Assembly: GCF_029869925.1 (NCBI RefSeq)
Contig: NZ_CP118605.1
Span: forward strand, 2,428,501 to 2,492,500
Origin: Microbulbifer bruguierae
GTDB taxonomy: Bacteria > Pseudomonadota > Gammaproteobacteria > Pseudomonadales > Cellvibrionaceae
Length of the DNA: 64,000 bases
Reading direction: 5' to 3'
A model generated the notes under the pieces. The model saw nothing but the letters and a program-made list of their open reading frames with translations. It had not been told where the DNA came from and searched no databases. The position numbers and the translations under genes are program-made. Every line of letters starts with the position of its first letter. Position 1 is the first letter of the stretch. Below, in pieces: positions 45,873 to 55,317 of this stretch.

Positions 45873-47335
45873 TCGACAATGGCTCCCACGGTATCCCTGT
45901 TTCGTGTTGCACGATGAGCTTTTTCCGGCAGTCGCAACAGCGGTTCGCCCAACGGCGTTCCCTGCATTTTTCCGCTGGCGAAAATCCGCTGCCCGCGCAG
46001 GTAGGTGGACTCCACACGCCCGCAGATTTCCCGTCCCTCGTAAGGGGTGATCTTGTTGCGGTAGAGGATGTCCTCAGCGCGCACGGTGCCGCGGTAGCGA
46101 TCATCGAATACCACCAGATCCGCGTCATAACCCGCAGCAATTCGCCCCTTGCGGTTGCCCAGACCGGCAAATTCCGCCGGCCTGGTGGCCATCCACTCCA
46201 CCACCTGCGCAAGGCTCACGCCCTGCTGTAGCGCTTCGGTCCAGATCAGGGGCAAACCGAACTGCAGCGAGGAAATGCCGCCCCAGGCTTTTTCGATATC
46301 GCCACTGTCGATGTGTTTGAGTTGCGGCGTGCAGGGGGAGTGGTCGGACACGATAAAATCGATAACGCCGTCCTCAAGCCCGCGCCACAGGCGCTGGCGG
46401 TTTTCGTCTTCGCGGATTGGCGGGCAACACTTGTACAGGGTCTCGCCGTCGGGAATGGTTTCCGCATACAGGGTCAGGTAGTGCGGGCAGGTTTCGGTGG
46501 TGAGCCGCAATCCTTCGGCGCGGGCACCGGCAATGGCCGCCAGGGCATCGGCGGATGACAGGTGCACTACGTGCATACGCCCATCCACACCCGCCGCTTT
46601 TGCCTCCCGCAGCAGGTCGATCATCAGGTCGATGGCTGCATTTTCCCAACTGCGTGGACGCGAGGCGAGAAAGGCCCGGTAGTGGCGGCCGATGGACACT
46701 GGAGCGCCCGCGCTCGGTTGTTCCAGTTCTGCGTGGATCAGATAGGGCACGCCGTATTGCGCCAGTACCGGCAGTGCGCGCCGCATATGTTGCGCTTCCA
46801 CCCGCGGAAATTCATCGATGCCGGAGTGAATGGTAAAGGACTTCACTCCCAGCACACCGGCCTCCAGCAGCGCCGGCAGGTCGTCCAGGTGCTCGGGCAC
46901 CACACCGCCCCAGAATCCGGTGTCCACCCACAGTTTGCGGTCGAGAATCGCCAGCTTCTGGCGCAGTGCGTCGGCGGTACAGGTCACCGGGCTGCAGTTG
47001 AGCGGCATATCCACCACGGTGGTGATACCGCCGGCCGCCGCCGCGCTGGTGGCGGTGTTGAACCCCTCCCACTCGGTGCGGCCTGGCTCGTTCACATGTA
47101 CGTGGGTGTCCACCAGCCCCGGCATCAGCACGCGGTCACCGAGTCGCTCGGGAAGAATACCCGGCCCGATACACTCACTTTCAGGGGATTCATCCCCGGA
47201 CGATTTAGCGTCACGCACCACCGCGACAATTCTGCCACTGCCGATATACACCGTGGCTGGCTGCAGGGTGCCGTCGAGCGCCACGCGCTCGCTGTGGAGG
47301 GCAAATTCTGCCTTGCCTGTTTCGGTTTGCGTCAC
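45869..47335 (-). CDS. allB: Allantoinase
   Basis: Zinc amidohydrolase, 488 aa, converting allantoin to allantoate. DTHVHVNEPGRTEWEGF is the first metal motif, and the later KSFTIHSG (carboxylated Lys), MHVVHLSSADAL and DFIVSDHSPC (Asp) fit the dihydroorotase/allantoinase fold. Overlaps of 4 nt with both xdhC and alc show tight operon structure. Confidence 0.95.
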   Translation of the reverse strand: MTQTETGKAEFALHSERVALDGTLQPATVYIGSGRIVAVVRDAKSSGDESPESECIGPGILPERLGDRVLMPGLVDTHVHVNEPGRTEWEGFNTATSAAAAGGITTVVDMPLNCSPVTCTADALRQKLAILDRKLWVDTGFWGGVVPEHLDDLPALLEAGVLGVKSFTIHSGIDEFPRVEAQHMRRALPVLAQYGVPYLIHAELEQPSAGAPVSIGRHYRAFLASRPRSWENAAIDLMIDLLREAKAAGVDGRMHVVHLSSADALAAIAGARAEGLRLTTETCPHYLTLYAETIPDGETLYKCCPPIREDENRQRLWRGLEDGVIDFIVSDHSPCTPQLKHIDSGDIEKAWGGISSLQFGLPLIWTEALQQGVSLAQVVEWMATRPAEFAGLGNRKGRIAAGYDADLVVFDDRYRGTVRAEDILYRNKITPYEGREICGRVESTYLRGQRIFASGKMQGTPLGEPLLRLPEKAHRATRNRDTVGAIVE

Positions 47336-48315
47336 TGGTCAGCCTCCAGGGTTGCACCATCAGCCGCCGCTTGCGCAGCGGCGCTGGTATCGCGCACGAG
47401 AGATTCCAGTTCCGACCACCCCAATCCCCGCCGCACCGTTCGCGGCGATTGCTGTCGGTGTTGCCGCTGGTAGTGGCCGATGATTTCCCCGGCAATACTC
47501 ACCGCCACTTCCATCGGCCGTTTGCCGGGCACTGCCGACAGGCCCACCGGGCAGTGCACCGGCTGGTAAAACGCCGGCGGGTGGCCGCGGTGCTCGAAGC
47601 GCATACGGAAGCGGCGCCATTTGGTTTCGGAACCGATCAACCCCACATAATGCGCATCGCCCCGCTGCAAAATGGCGCGGGTAATTTCAAAATCCAGCTG
47701 GTGGTTGTGGGTCAGTACCAGGTAATACCCCTGCGCCGGCATGTCCGCCACCGCCGCCACCGGATCGTCGGTGGCCACTGTGATGACATTGGTGGCGATG
47801 TTGGTGGTGATGTTGCTGGCGACATTGGCCGGCAGCGAATGCGCCAGCAGCTCGGCGCGGCTGTCTACCCAGCGCACCCGGCACGGCAGGTCTTCCAATA
47901 GCTTGACCAGCGCGCGGCCCACATGGCCGGCGCCGAACAGCATCAGGTCGATTCCCGCGGGGGCAAACATCTCAAACAGCACCGCCACGGAGCCGCCGCA
48001 GCACTGGCCCAGTTTTGCCCCCAGGGGAAAGTGCTCCAGCGCCTGTTGCGACCGTCCCTCCGCCAGCAGCGCGGTGGCGCGTTCGATCGCGCGGTATTCC
48101 AGGTGCCCGCCGCCGATGGTGCCTTCACACTGCAGATCACCCTGATCATCCGCGCTCACCAGCATCTTGGTGCCGTCCTCCCGGGGGGTGGACCCGCGCA
48201 CCCCCAGTATGGTGATCAGCACATAGGCGCGGCCCAGCTGTTCCAGGCCGGCGGCGGCACTCGCCCAGTGTCGGGTGCCCAGACGGGCGTTGAAGCCATT
48301 GCTCTGCTCGCTCAT
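47332..48315 (-). CDS. xdhC: XdhC, xanthine dehydrogenase maturation factor
   Basis: XdhC/CoxI-family chaperone, 327 aa, that inserts sulfurated molybdenum cofactor into XdhB. The N-terminal part has ITILGVRGSTPREDGTKMLV and the GTIGGGHLE motif. The C-terminal Rossmann part has MLFGAGHVGRALVKLL and YVGLIGSETKWRRFRMRFEHRG. It overlaps xdhB and allB by 4 nt. Confidence 0.95.
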   Translation of the reverse strand: MSEQSNGFNARLGTRHWASAAAGLEQLGRAYVLITILGVRGSTPREDGTKMLVSADDQGDLQCEGTIGGGHLEYRAIERATALLAEGRSQQALEHFPLGAKLGQCCGGSVAVLFEMFAPAGIDLMLFGAGHVGRALVKLLEDLPCRVRWVDSRAELLAHSLPANVASNITTNIATNVITVATDDPVAAVADMPAQGYYLVLTHNHQLDFEITRAILQRGDAHYVGLIGSETKWRRFRMRFEHRGHPPAFYQPVHCPVGLSAVPGKRPMEVAVSIAGEIIGHYQRQHRQQSPRTVRRGLGWSELESLVRDTSAAAQAAADGATLEADQ

Positions 48316-50774
48316 GCATCCATCCCTGGTTCCATTTCTTCTTTCGTTTCTACTGCCACTTCCTCTTCCATCGGCGATGCGGCTTTCGTGCCAGTAGTCG
48401 CGGTTTGCATCCCTCGTGCCGCCACGGCTGCGGTTACCGCCGCCAGCACCCGCTCCGGGGTTGCGGGAATATCCAGACGCGGGCTGTGGCGATAGTCATC
48501 GAGACTGGCAATGGCATCGCGCAGTGCCGACCACACGGAAATCGCCAGCATCAGCGGTGGTTCGCCCACCGCCTTGGAGTGGAATACGGTGGCCTCCACG
48601 TTTGGACTGTCCGGCAGCAGTGCCACATTGAAAATTTCCGGGGTATCGCCCACCGCGGGAATCTTGTAACTGGCGGGGGAATCCGTTTGCAGGCGGCCGT
48701 CTTCGCCCCACACCAGTTCCTCGGTGGTGAGCCAGCCCATGCCCTGCACATAGCCGCCCTCAATCTGGCCGATATCCAGTGCCGGGTTCAGGGATTGCCC
48801 GACGTCCTGCAGAATGTCGGTGCGGGTCACCCGGTATTCGCCGGTGAGGGTATCCACCAGCACCTCCGATACCGCGGCACCGTTGGCGAAATAGAAAAAC
48901 GGTCGGCCCTCGGCACGCTCGCGGTCGTAGTAGATCTCCGGGGTGCGGTAATAGCCGGTGGCGGAAAGGGAAACCCGGTGGCGGTACGCCAGCTGCACCA
49001 GTTCACCGAAACCCACGCTGTGGTCACTGCCCAGTTGCACGCGGTTGTTGTGGAAGCGCACTTCCGCCGGATCGATGCCGAAATGCGCGGCGGCGAAATC
49101 CGTCAGCCGCCCGCGAATAGTTTCCGCAGCATTTTTTGCCGCCATGCCGTTGAGATCGGTACCGGAAGACGCGGCGGTGGGAGAGGTGTTGGGCACCTTG
49201 TCGGTGCGGGTGGCGGTGGGGCGTATCTGCGCCACGTCCACCTGCAATACCGACGCCACAATCTGCGCCACCTTGGTGAACAGGCCCTGGCCCATCTCGG
49301 TGCCGCCGTGGTTGAGCTGGATACTGCCGTCGGTGTAGACGTGGATCAGCGCGCCGGCCTGGTTCAGGTGCTGCACCGTAAACGAGATACCGAATTTAAC
49401 CGGCGTCAATGCGATGCCTTTGCGCAGCACCAGGCTGCGCTGATTGAACGCGATGATTTCCCCGCGGCGGCGGCGGTAGTCGGCGCCCTGCTCCAGCCGC
49501 TCGATCAGCCCCGGCAGGATATGCCGCTCGATCTTCTGCCCGTAGTGGGTGATGTCGCGACCGCCTTCGGGGCCGTAGAGATTGTCGCGCCGCACATCCA
49601 GCGGGTCCCGCCCTACCGCGCGCGCGATATCGTCGATCACGCCCTCGATCGCCGCCATCCCCTGAGGCCCACCAAAACCGCGGAACGCGGTGTTGGAGGC
49701 GGTATTGGTTTTCACCCGATGGCCGACGATGCGAGCGGTGGGCAGGAAATAGGCGTTGTCGCTGTGGAACATGGCGCGATCGACAATGGCATCGGACAGG
49801 TCCGGGGAGAAACCACAGGCCGCCGCCAGAGACATATCCAGCCCGCGGATCAGGCCCCGCGCGTCAAAGCCCACCCGGTAATCCACGCGGAACGGGTGGC
49901 GCTTGCCGGTGGCAGTCACGTCGTCGGCGCGGGCGAGGCGGATTTTCACCGGGCGGCCGGTTTTGCGCGCCAGCAGCGCGGCGATCACCGCCCATTGATT
50001 GGCGTTGGTTTCCTTGCCGCCGAAGGCGCCGCCCATACGGCGCATATCGACGGTGACCTGGTTCAGAGGCAGTGCGAGTACCTCGGCGATCAGTTTCTGC
50101 ACCTCGGACGGGTTCTGGTTGGAGGTGTACAGAGTGATACCGCCCTCTTCATCCCGACAGGCCAGCGACACCTGTCCTTCCAGGTACATCTGTTCCTGCC
50201 CGCCTACGTTCAGGCTCCCCGCCAGCTGGTACGGTGCCGCGGCGATGGCACTGGCGGCATCACCGCGGCGCTGAGTGTGGCTGGGACGCACAAAACTCTG
50301 CGCCGCCAGGCCCTGCTCGATGCTCAGGTCCGCCGCCAGGGAGGCGTACTCCACCCGCGCCAGACGCACCGCGCGGCGCGCCGCATCGCGGCTGCTAGCC
50401 GCCACCGCGAACAGTGGCTGACCGTAAAACTGCACTTCGCCATCGGCAAATATCGGGTCGCCGGGATACACCGGGCCGATATCCCGCAGCCCGGGAATAT
50501 CCTCCAGGGTCACCACCGCCACCACTCCCGGGGCCGCGCGCACCGCCTCCAGATCCAACGCCACAATGCGCCCGCGCGCCTGCTGCGACAGGCCTACATA
50601 GGCGTGCAACAGATTGGCCGGCGCCGCGCGATCGTCGGTGAACAGGGCGGCACCGGTCACATGGCGCTCGGCACTCTCGTGCCGCAGAGGCTGACCGACA
50701 GCGCCGCGCACAGTGCCGTCTGCGGCCTCGGTCGATGCCATTGACGATGAGGAGGCGTCGGGCAGATTACGCAT
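48312..50774 (-). CDS. xdhB: Xanthine dehydrogenase molybdopterin-binding subunit
   Basis: Large subunit of xanthine dehydrogenase, 820 aa, holding the molybdenum active site for hypoxanthine and xanthine oxidation. MRRMGGAFGGKETNA, AFRGFGGPQG and the C-terminal KAVGEPPLMLAISVWSALRDAI (active-site Glu) are all present. The C-terminal ~40 residues are a low-complexity Glu/Thr-rich tail (EEEVAVETKEEMEPGMD), longer than usual. It overlaps xdhA by 8 nt and xdhC by 4 nt. Confidence 0.96.
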   Translation of the reverse strand: MRNLPDASSSSMASTEAADGTVRGAVGQPLRHESAERHVTGAALFTDDRAAPANLLHAYVGLSQQARGRIVALDLEAVRAAPGVVAVVTLEDIPGLRDIGPVYPGDPIFADGEVQFYGQPLFAVAASSRDAARRAVRLARVEYASLAADLSIEQGLAAQSFVRPSHTQRRGDAASAIAAAPYQLAGSLNVGGQEQMYLEGQVSLACRDEEGGITLYTSNQNPSEVQKLIAEVLALPLNQVTVDMRRMGGAFGGKETNANQWAVIAALLARKTGRPVKIRLARADDVTATGKRHPFRVDYRVGFDARGLIRGLDMSLAAACGFSPDLSDAIVDRAMFHSDNAYFLPTARIVGHRVKTNTASNTAFRGFGGPQGMAAIEGVIDDIARAVGRDPLDVRRDNLYGPEGGRDITHYGQKIERHILPGLIERLEQGADYRRRRGEIIAFNQRSLVLRKGIALTPVKFGISFTVQHLNQAGALIHVYTDGSIQLNHGGTEMGQGLFTKVAQIVASVLQVDVAQIRPTATRTDKVPNTSPTAASSGTDLNGMAAKNAAETIRGRLTDFAAAHFGIDPAEVRFHNNRVQLGSDHSVGFGELVQLAYRHRVSLSATGYYRTPEIYYDRERAEGRPFFYFANGAAVSEVLVDTLTGEYRVTRTDILQDVGQSLNPALDIGQIEGGYVQGMGWLTTEELVWGEDGRLQTDSPASYKIPAVGDTPEIFNVALLPDSPNVEATVFHSKAVGEPPLMLAISVWSALRDAIASLDDYRHSPRLDIPATPERVLAAVTAAVAARGMQTATTGTKAASPMEEEVAVETKEEMEPGMDA

Positions 50775-52266
50775 GGTGGTATACCCTCAGCGTCGCAGCC
50801 GGATCCGCCAGCTCCAGCTGCAGGCGACGCAGCAGATTCTGGCTCACCTGCAGCCGATATGCGGCACTGGCGCGGAAATCACTGATCGGTTCGAAGTCTG
50901 TAGCCAGTGCACCCATAGCATCCGCGATCGCGCTATCGTCCAGCGTGCCGGCGGCGCTCAGGGAACTGCCGCGCAGTGCGCGCTCACAGGCCGGTGCGCG
51001 CCGCGGCGTATCTGCCATACCGCCGAAAGCGATGCGCACATCCGCTATGCAGTCCGCTTCCAGCCGCAGCCAGAAGGCACCACAAGTGGTGGAAATGTCG
51101 TCCTCGAAGCGCTTGCTGATCTTGTATACCCGCAGCCGCTCCCCGGCCTGCGGACGCGGGATAATCACCTGCTCGATAAATTCTCCCGCGCGCAGTGCGG
51201 TCCGTTTATAGCCGCGGAAAAATTCCGCCACCGGCAACTCGCGGCGCTCGCCGCCGCAGTAGAGCCGCAGGCGCGCGTCCAGTGCCAGCAACAGGGGTGG
51301 CATATCGCCAATGGGGGAGGCGTTGCCGAGATTGCCACCGAGGGTGCCGCGATTGCGGATCTGGCGCGATCCCAGCCGCTCGAGCAGCTCGCGGGCATGC
51401 GGATAGTGCTGTAACAGCAGGGGGGCGAAATCGCTGTAGGTAACCGCAGCGCCGATACGCAACTCACAGGCGTTCACCTCCAGTTGACGCATATCCGCCA
51501 CCCGCGCGGTGGAGACCAGCACTTCGATGGATTGCAGTTTCTGGGTCAACTCCAGCGCCAGGTCCGTGGCGCCCGCCATCAGTCGCGCATTGGGATAGGC
51601 CCGTAGCAGGGCCCCCAGTTCCACGCTGCTTGCAGGAGCGAAATACAAACGGCTGCCGCCCTGCAAGCGCGGGCTGGGACCGCGATTGATCTCCCGCAGG
51701 CGATCGCACCAGTCGGCCTCGCAAGCCAGTTCCAGGGCCCGGCATTCACCCACCAGGGGCTGCTGCAGCTGCGGGTCGAACATCCGCACCGCGGCATCGA
51801 CAATGGGGCGGTATCCGGTGCAGCGACAGAGGTTCCCCCCCAGCGCCGCGAGGATTTCCTCGCGCGGGGGCGCCTGTGCATGTTCCTGCCCCAGTACGAA
51901 CAGCGACATCACAAACCCCGGGGTACAAAAGCCGCACTGGGAACCGTGGCAATCGACCATCGCCTGCTGCGCCGGGTGCAACGCTTCGCCACTGGCCAGC
52001 CCCTCGACGGTGACCAGGGCACAGCCATGCACCGCCACCAGCGGAGTGATACAGGCATTGATACTGCGGTACCGCAACCGCGCCGCCCGTCCGGGTTCTT
52101 CGCACAATTCACCCATTGCCAGGGTACAGGCGCCACAATCCCCGGATGCACAGCCTTCCTTGGTTCCGGTTTGGTGCAAGTGTTCACGCAGGTGATCCAG
52201 CAGAGTGCAATTGGGATCTCCCTGCACCACCCGCTGAAGCTGTCCGTTTAATAAAAACTCAATCAC
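50767..52266 (-). CDS. xdhA: Xanthine dehydrogenase FeS/FAD small subunit
   Basis: About 499 aa with an N-terminal 2Fe-2S ferredoxin domain (EGCASGDCGACT), a second 2Fe-2S helical domain (GSQCGFCTPGF, GNLCRCTGYRPI) and a C-terminal FAD domain (ARLMAGATDLALELTQ, GTLGGNLGNASPIGDMPP). I place the start at GTG 52266, which gives the family-like MIEFLLNGQ; an ATG 33 nt upstream (52299) is also open. It heads the ten-gene purine operon behind a sigma-54 promoter. Confidence 0.94.
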   Translation of the reverse strand: MIEFLLNGQLQRVVQGDPNCTLLDHLREHLHQTGTKEGCASGDCGACTLAMGELCEEPGRAARLRYRSINACITPLVAVHGCALVTVEGLASGEALHPAQQAMVDCHGSQCGFCTPGFVMSLFVLGQEHAQAPPREEILAALGGNLCRCTGYRPIVDAAVRMFDPQLQQPLVGECRALELACEADWCDRLREINRGPSPRLQGGSRLYFAPASSVELGALLRAYPNARLMAGATDLALELTQKLQSIEVLVSTARVADMRQLEVNACELRIGAAVTYSDFAPLLLQHYPHARELLERLGSRQIRNRGTLGGNLGNASPIGDMPPLLLALDARLRLYCGGERRELPVAEFFRGYKRTALRAGEFIEQVIIPRPQAGERLRVYKISKRFEDDISTTCGAFWLRLEADCIADVRIAFGGMADTPRRAPACERALRGSSLSAAGTLDDSAIADAMGALATDFEPISDFRASAAYRLQVSQNLLRRLQLELADPAATLRVYHHA

Positions 52267-52403
52267 TGCAAGTGCCCCGTGTGCGCGCTGCGCAGCCATT
52301 CAATGGCGCCGGACTTCCCTTCCCCGCGCCTCTTATCCAGCCGTTTTTCAGCCGTTTTCGCGGCGTCTGTGGTCGCCGGAAATTCCCCGCAAAAAAGAGC
52401 TGA

Positions 52404-52420
52404 AGCAAAAACCTGTCCAA
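52404..52420 (-). promoter_or_regulatory. Sigma-54 promoter of the xdhA-puuD operon
   Basis: The minus strand reads TTGGACAGGTTTTTGCT: GG and GC are exactly 10 nt apart and TTGCT matches the -12 box. The -24 box has ACA where CAC is preferred. A start near 52392 would give a ~125 nt leader to xdhA. Confidence 0.6.
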
Positions 52421-52444
52421 CCAGACAGGTTTTTTGTAAAAACC
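52407..52444. promoter_or_regulatory. Interlocked inverted repeats between divergent promoters
   Basis: AAAAACCTGTC (52407-52417) pairs with GACAGGTTTTT (52424-52434) around CAACCA. GGTTTTTT (52428-52435) also pairs with AAAAACC (52438-52444). The middle arm can therefore pair either way. The block lies beside and partly over the leftward sigma-54 promoter and outside both predicted transcripts, so it is better read as a protein-binding site than as a terminator. Confidence 0.5.
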
Positions 52445-52460
52445 CTGGAAAATGCCCGAG

Positions 52461-52476
52461 TGGCACGCGTTCTGCT
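52461..52476 (+). promoter_or_regulatory. Sigma-54 promoter of the BMP-type ABC transporter operon
   Basis: TGGCACGCGTTCTGCT matches the -24/-12 consensus with GG-N10-GC spacing, the only weak base being C in place of T at the -12 box. A start near 52487 gives a ~108 nt leader to the ATPase gene. Confidence 0.75.
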
Positions 52477-52594
52477 TAGGATTTAGCGAAGATTTCGGAA
52501 AAACTGAAAAGCTGACTGCTTGATCAGAATAAAAAATGGGCGGGGCCGGCCACGGCCGCACCACAAAGGGCACGGGGAGCGAGGGCAAAGCACA

Positions 52595-54184
52595 TTGAAT
52601 ACCGCAGAGTTCCGGCTTTCCCTGCGCGGCATCACCAAGCAGTATCCCGGCTGTCTCGCCAACGACGCCGTCAGCCTGGATATCCTGCCCGGGGCCATCT
52701 ATGCCCTGCTGGGGGAAAACGGCGCTGGCAAGAGCACCCTGATGAAAATCATCTACGGCGTCACCCAGCCCGACGCCGGCGAAATCCTGTGGGAGGGTGA
52801 ACGGCTACAGATACCCTCCCCGGCCGCTGCGCGCCGCCTGGGTATCGGTATGGTGTTCCAACACTTTTCCCTGTTCGAAACCCTGACGGTACTGGAAAAC
52901 ATCGCCCTCGGCCTGGAGCCCGCGGCGGCCGCGGACCGCGCGGCCCTGGCGCAGCGTATCGAGCAGGTTTCGGCAAAATACGGCATGCCGCTGAACCCGC
53001 AGCGACCGGTGCACACCCTGTCTACCGGTGAACGCCAGCGGGTGGAAATCGTGCGCTGCCTGGTGCAGGACATCCGCCTGCTGATCCTCGACGAACCCAC
53101 CTCGGTACTCACCCCGCAGGAGGTGGAAACCCTGTTTACCACCCTGCGCCAGCTGGCGGCGGAAGGCACCAGTATTCTGTTTATCAGCCACAAGCTGAAC
53201 GAAGTGAAATCCCTGTGCGACTACGCCACGGTGCTCCGCCACGGCCGCGTATCCGGTCAGTGTCGTCCGCCGCAGGAGAGTGCCAACAGCATGGCGCGAA
53301 TGATGGTGGGCGATGAGACACCGGTGCAGCACGACGGCACGCGCAGGGCTGAAAATACGGCAGGCGGCGAGGATTTTCTCACCCTCGACAACTTCTCCCT
53401 CGCCACCAATGACCCCTTCGGGGTGACGCTGAAAAACATCAGTTTGTCGGTCAAACGCGGCGAAATCGTCGGCATTGCCGGCGTCGCCGGCAACGGCCAG
53501 AGTGAGTTGATGGCGGCATTGAGCGGCGAAACCCTGGCCCTCGCGAGCGCGGGCCAGCTGCGCTTTCCCGAAGGGGACATCGGCAGGCTGCCGCCGGAGC
53601 GGCGCCGCGCCGCAGGACTCGCCTGTGTACCCGAAGACCGCCTCGGACAGGGCGCGGTGCCGAGCATGAGCCTGCGGGAAAACGGCTTGCTGACCGGCTT
53701 CGGACTGGGGCTGGTGCGGCGCGGGCTGCTGCAGTTTCGCGCCATTGACGATTTTGCCCAGCGGGTAGTCGAGCAGTTCCGGGTCAAGTGCAGCGGCCTC
53801 GACAGCGCCGCAGGCAGCCTGTCCGGCGGCAACCTGCAGAAATTCATCATCGGCCGCGAAATCCTGCAGTCCCCGCGCTGCCTGATTGCGGCGCACCCCA
53901 CCTGGGGCGTGGATATCGGCGCCGCCATCAGTATCCACAAAGCGCTGATGGCCCTGCGGGACCAGGGCGCCGCGATCCTGGTGATCTCCGAAGATATCGA
54001 CGAGCTGTTTACCATCAGTGATCGCATTGGTGCCATCTGCGACGGTCGCGTTTCGCCCCTGCAGGCCACCGCTGACACTCCGCTCGAGCAGCTGGGACGC
54101 TGGATGGCGGGTGTCTTCGACAGCGAACCCGCGCCCGTCGGCAACCCAGCAGAGTCCCCCACCGGCATGGAGGTACCCGCATGA
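52595..54184 (+). CDS. ABC transporter ATPase, BMP-linked nucleoside/purine type
   Basis: ATPase with two nucleotide-binding domains, 529 aa from TTG 52595 (GGGGAGCGAGGG upstream; the longer frame from 52520 starts within GC-rich leader). Domain 1 has Walker A GENGAGKST, LSTGERQRVEI and LILDEPTSV. Domain 2 has GVAGNGQSEL (degenerate Walker A), LSGGNLQKFIIGREI and AHPTWGVDIGA. The layout matches the YufO/RbsA-like ATPases of guanosine-type BMP transporters. The neighbouring xdh operon suggests purine nucleosides or bases as cargo. It overlaps the first permease by 4 nt. Confidence 0.88.
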   Translation: MNTAEFRLSLRGITKQYPGCLANDAVSLDILPGAIYALLGENGAGKSTLMKIIYGVTQPDAGEILWEGERLQIPSPAAARRLGIGMVFQHFSLFETLTVLENIALGLEPAAAADRAALAQRIEQVSAKYGMPLNPQRPVHTLSTGERQRVEIVRCLVQDIRLLILDEPTSVLTPQEVETLFTTLRQLAAEGTSILFISHKLNEVKSLCDYATVLRHGRVSGQCRPPQESANSMARMMVGDETPVQHDGTRRAENTAGGEDFLTLDNFSLATNDPFGVTLKNISLSVKRGEIVGIAGVAGNGQSELMAALSGETLALASAGQLRFPEGDIGRLPPERRRAAGLACVPEDRLGQGAVPSMSLRENGLLTGFGLGLVRRGLLQFRAIDDFAQRVVEQFRVKCSGLDSAAGSLSGGNLQKFIIGREILQSPRCLIAAHPTWGVDIGAAISIHKALMALRDQGAAILVISEDIDELFTISDRIGAICDGRVSPLQATADTPLEQLGRWMAGVFDSEPAPVGNPAESPTGMEVPA

Positions 54185-55317
54185 AGTTGCCGCTGAACAT
54201 TCGCCTGGAAGCCCGCGGCGAGCGCTCCCGTGTCATGGTGTGGCTGTCGCCGGCCATCGCCGGCCTCGCCACCCTGGTGTGCGGCAGCCTGCTGTTCGCC
54301 GCCCTCGGCAAAGACCCACTGCAGACCCTGTACACCTTTTTCGTACTGCCACTGAGCGACCTGCACGGCTGGAGCGAGCTGGCGGTGAAGTGCACCCCGA
54401 TCCTGCTGTGCGCGGTGGGGCTGGCCATCTGCTTCCGCGCCAAGGTGTGGAATATCGGCGCCGAGGGTCAGCTGCTGCTGGGTGCGCTGGTGGGGAGCTG
54501 GCTGGCACTGTCGCTGCAGGAGAGTGATCAGTGGTGGAACCTGCCACTGGTACTGCTCGCCGGCGCCGGCGCCGGTGCGGCCTGGGCGGCGATTCCGGCG
54601 CTGCTGAAAACCCGCTGCAACACCAACGAAATCCTCACCACCATCATGCTCAACTACATCGGCCTGAACCTGCTGCAGTACGCGGTGCACGGGCCGCTGA
54701 AAGATCCCGCCGGATTCAACTTTCCGGAATCGGCACTGTTCAACGACGGCCTGCTGCTGCCGGTGCTGGCAGAAGGCACACGGCTCCATCTGGGGGCGGT
54801 GTTTGCGCTGCTGGCGGTGGTGGCCACCTGGGTGCTGTTGACCCGCACCTTTGTCGGTTTCCAGATTCGCGTGCTCGGCGAGGACGTGCGCTCGGCGCAC
54901 TTCGCCGGATTCCGCGCGGCCAAACTGGTGTGGCTGGTGCTGCTGCTGTGTGGCGCCCTCGCCGGTTTGGCGGGCGTGGTGGAAGTCACCGGCCCCATCG
55001 GCCAGCTGGTGCCGCAGGTGTCCCCCGGTTACGGCTATGCCGCGATCATCGTCGCGTTTCTCGGTCGCCTGCACCCGCTCGGCATCCTGTTTGCCAGCCT
55101 GCTGATGGGCCTGCTGTATCTGGGTGGAGAAATGGTGCAGATAGAGCTCGGGCTGCCGCTGGCGATCACCGGCCTGTTCCAGGGCATGCTGCTGTTTTTC
55201 CTGCTCGCCAGCGACGTGCTGATCAGCCACCGCCTGCGTATTGTGCGCGCGGCTCCCGGCGCCACCACTGCGACGGTCGTCAGCCGAACCGAAAACCTGC
55301 CCATCGGCGTGCCCTGA
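54181..55317 (+). CDS. ABC transporter permease, BMP-linked (first)
   Basis: Inner-membrane permease of the BPD_transp_2 family (378 aa) with about ten helices. WNIGAEGQLLLGALVGSW and RCNTNEILTTIMLNYIGL are conserved in the YufP-like subunits of nucleoside transporters. It starts inside the ATPase stop (ATGA). Its stop codon lies in the first copy of a 16 nt tandem repeat. Confidence 0.88.
   Translation: MKLPLNIRLEARGERSRVMVWLSPAIAGLATLVCGSLLFAALGKDPLQTLYTFFVLPLSDLHGWSELAVKCTPILLCAVGLAICFRAKVWNIGAEGQLLLGALVGSWLALSLQESDQWWNLPLVLLAGAGAGAAWAAIPALLKTRCNTNEILTTIMLNYIGLNLLQYAVHGPLKDPAGFNFPESALFNDGLLLPVLAEGTRLHLGAVFALLAVVATWVLLTRTFVGFQIRVLGEDVRSAHFAGFRAAKLVWLVLLLCGALAGLAGVVEVTGPIGQLVPQVSPGYGYAAIIVAFLGRLHPLGILFASLLMGLLYLGGEMVQIELGLPLAITGLFQGMLLFFLLASDVLISHRLRIVRAAPGATTATVVSRTENLPIGVP

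Noticed and set aside
48405..50744. 779-codon open frame on the plus strand
   Set aside because: Fully antisense to xdhB, which has clear family motifs. GC-rich codon bias leaves the opposite frame open.
52407..52444. Intrinsic terminator in the xdhA-ABC interval
   Set aside because: It resembles one (stem plus T-run), but it lies between divergent promoters where no transcript should end.
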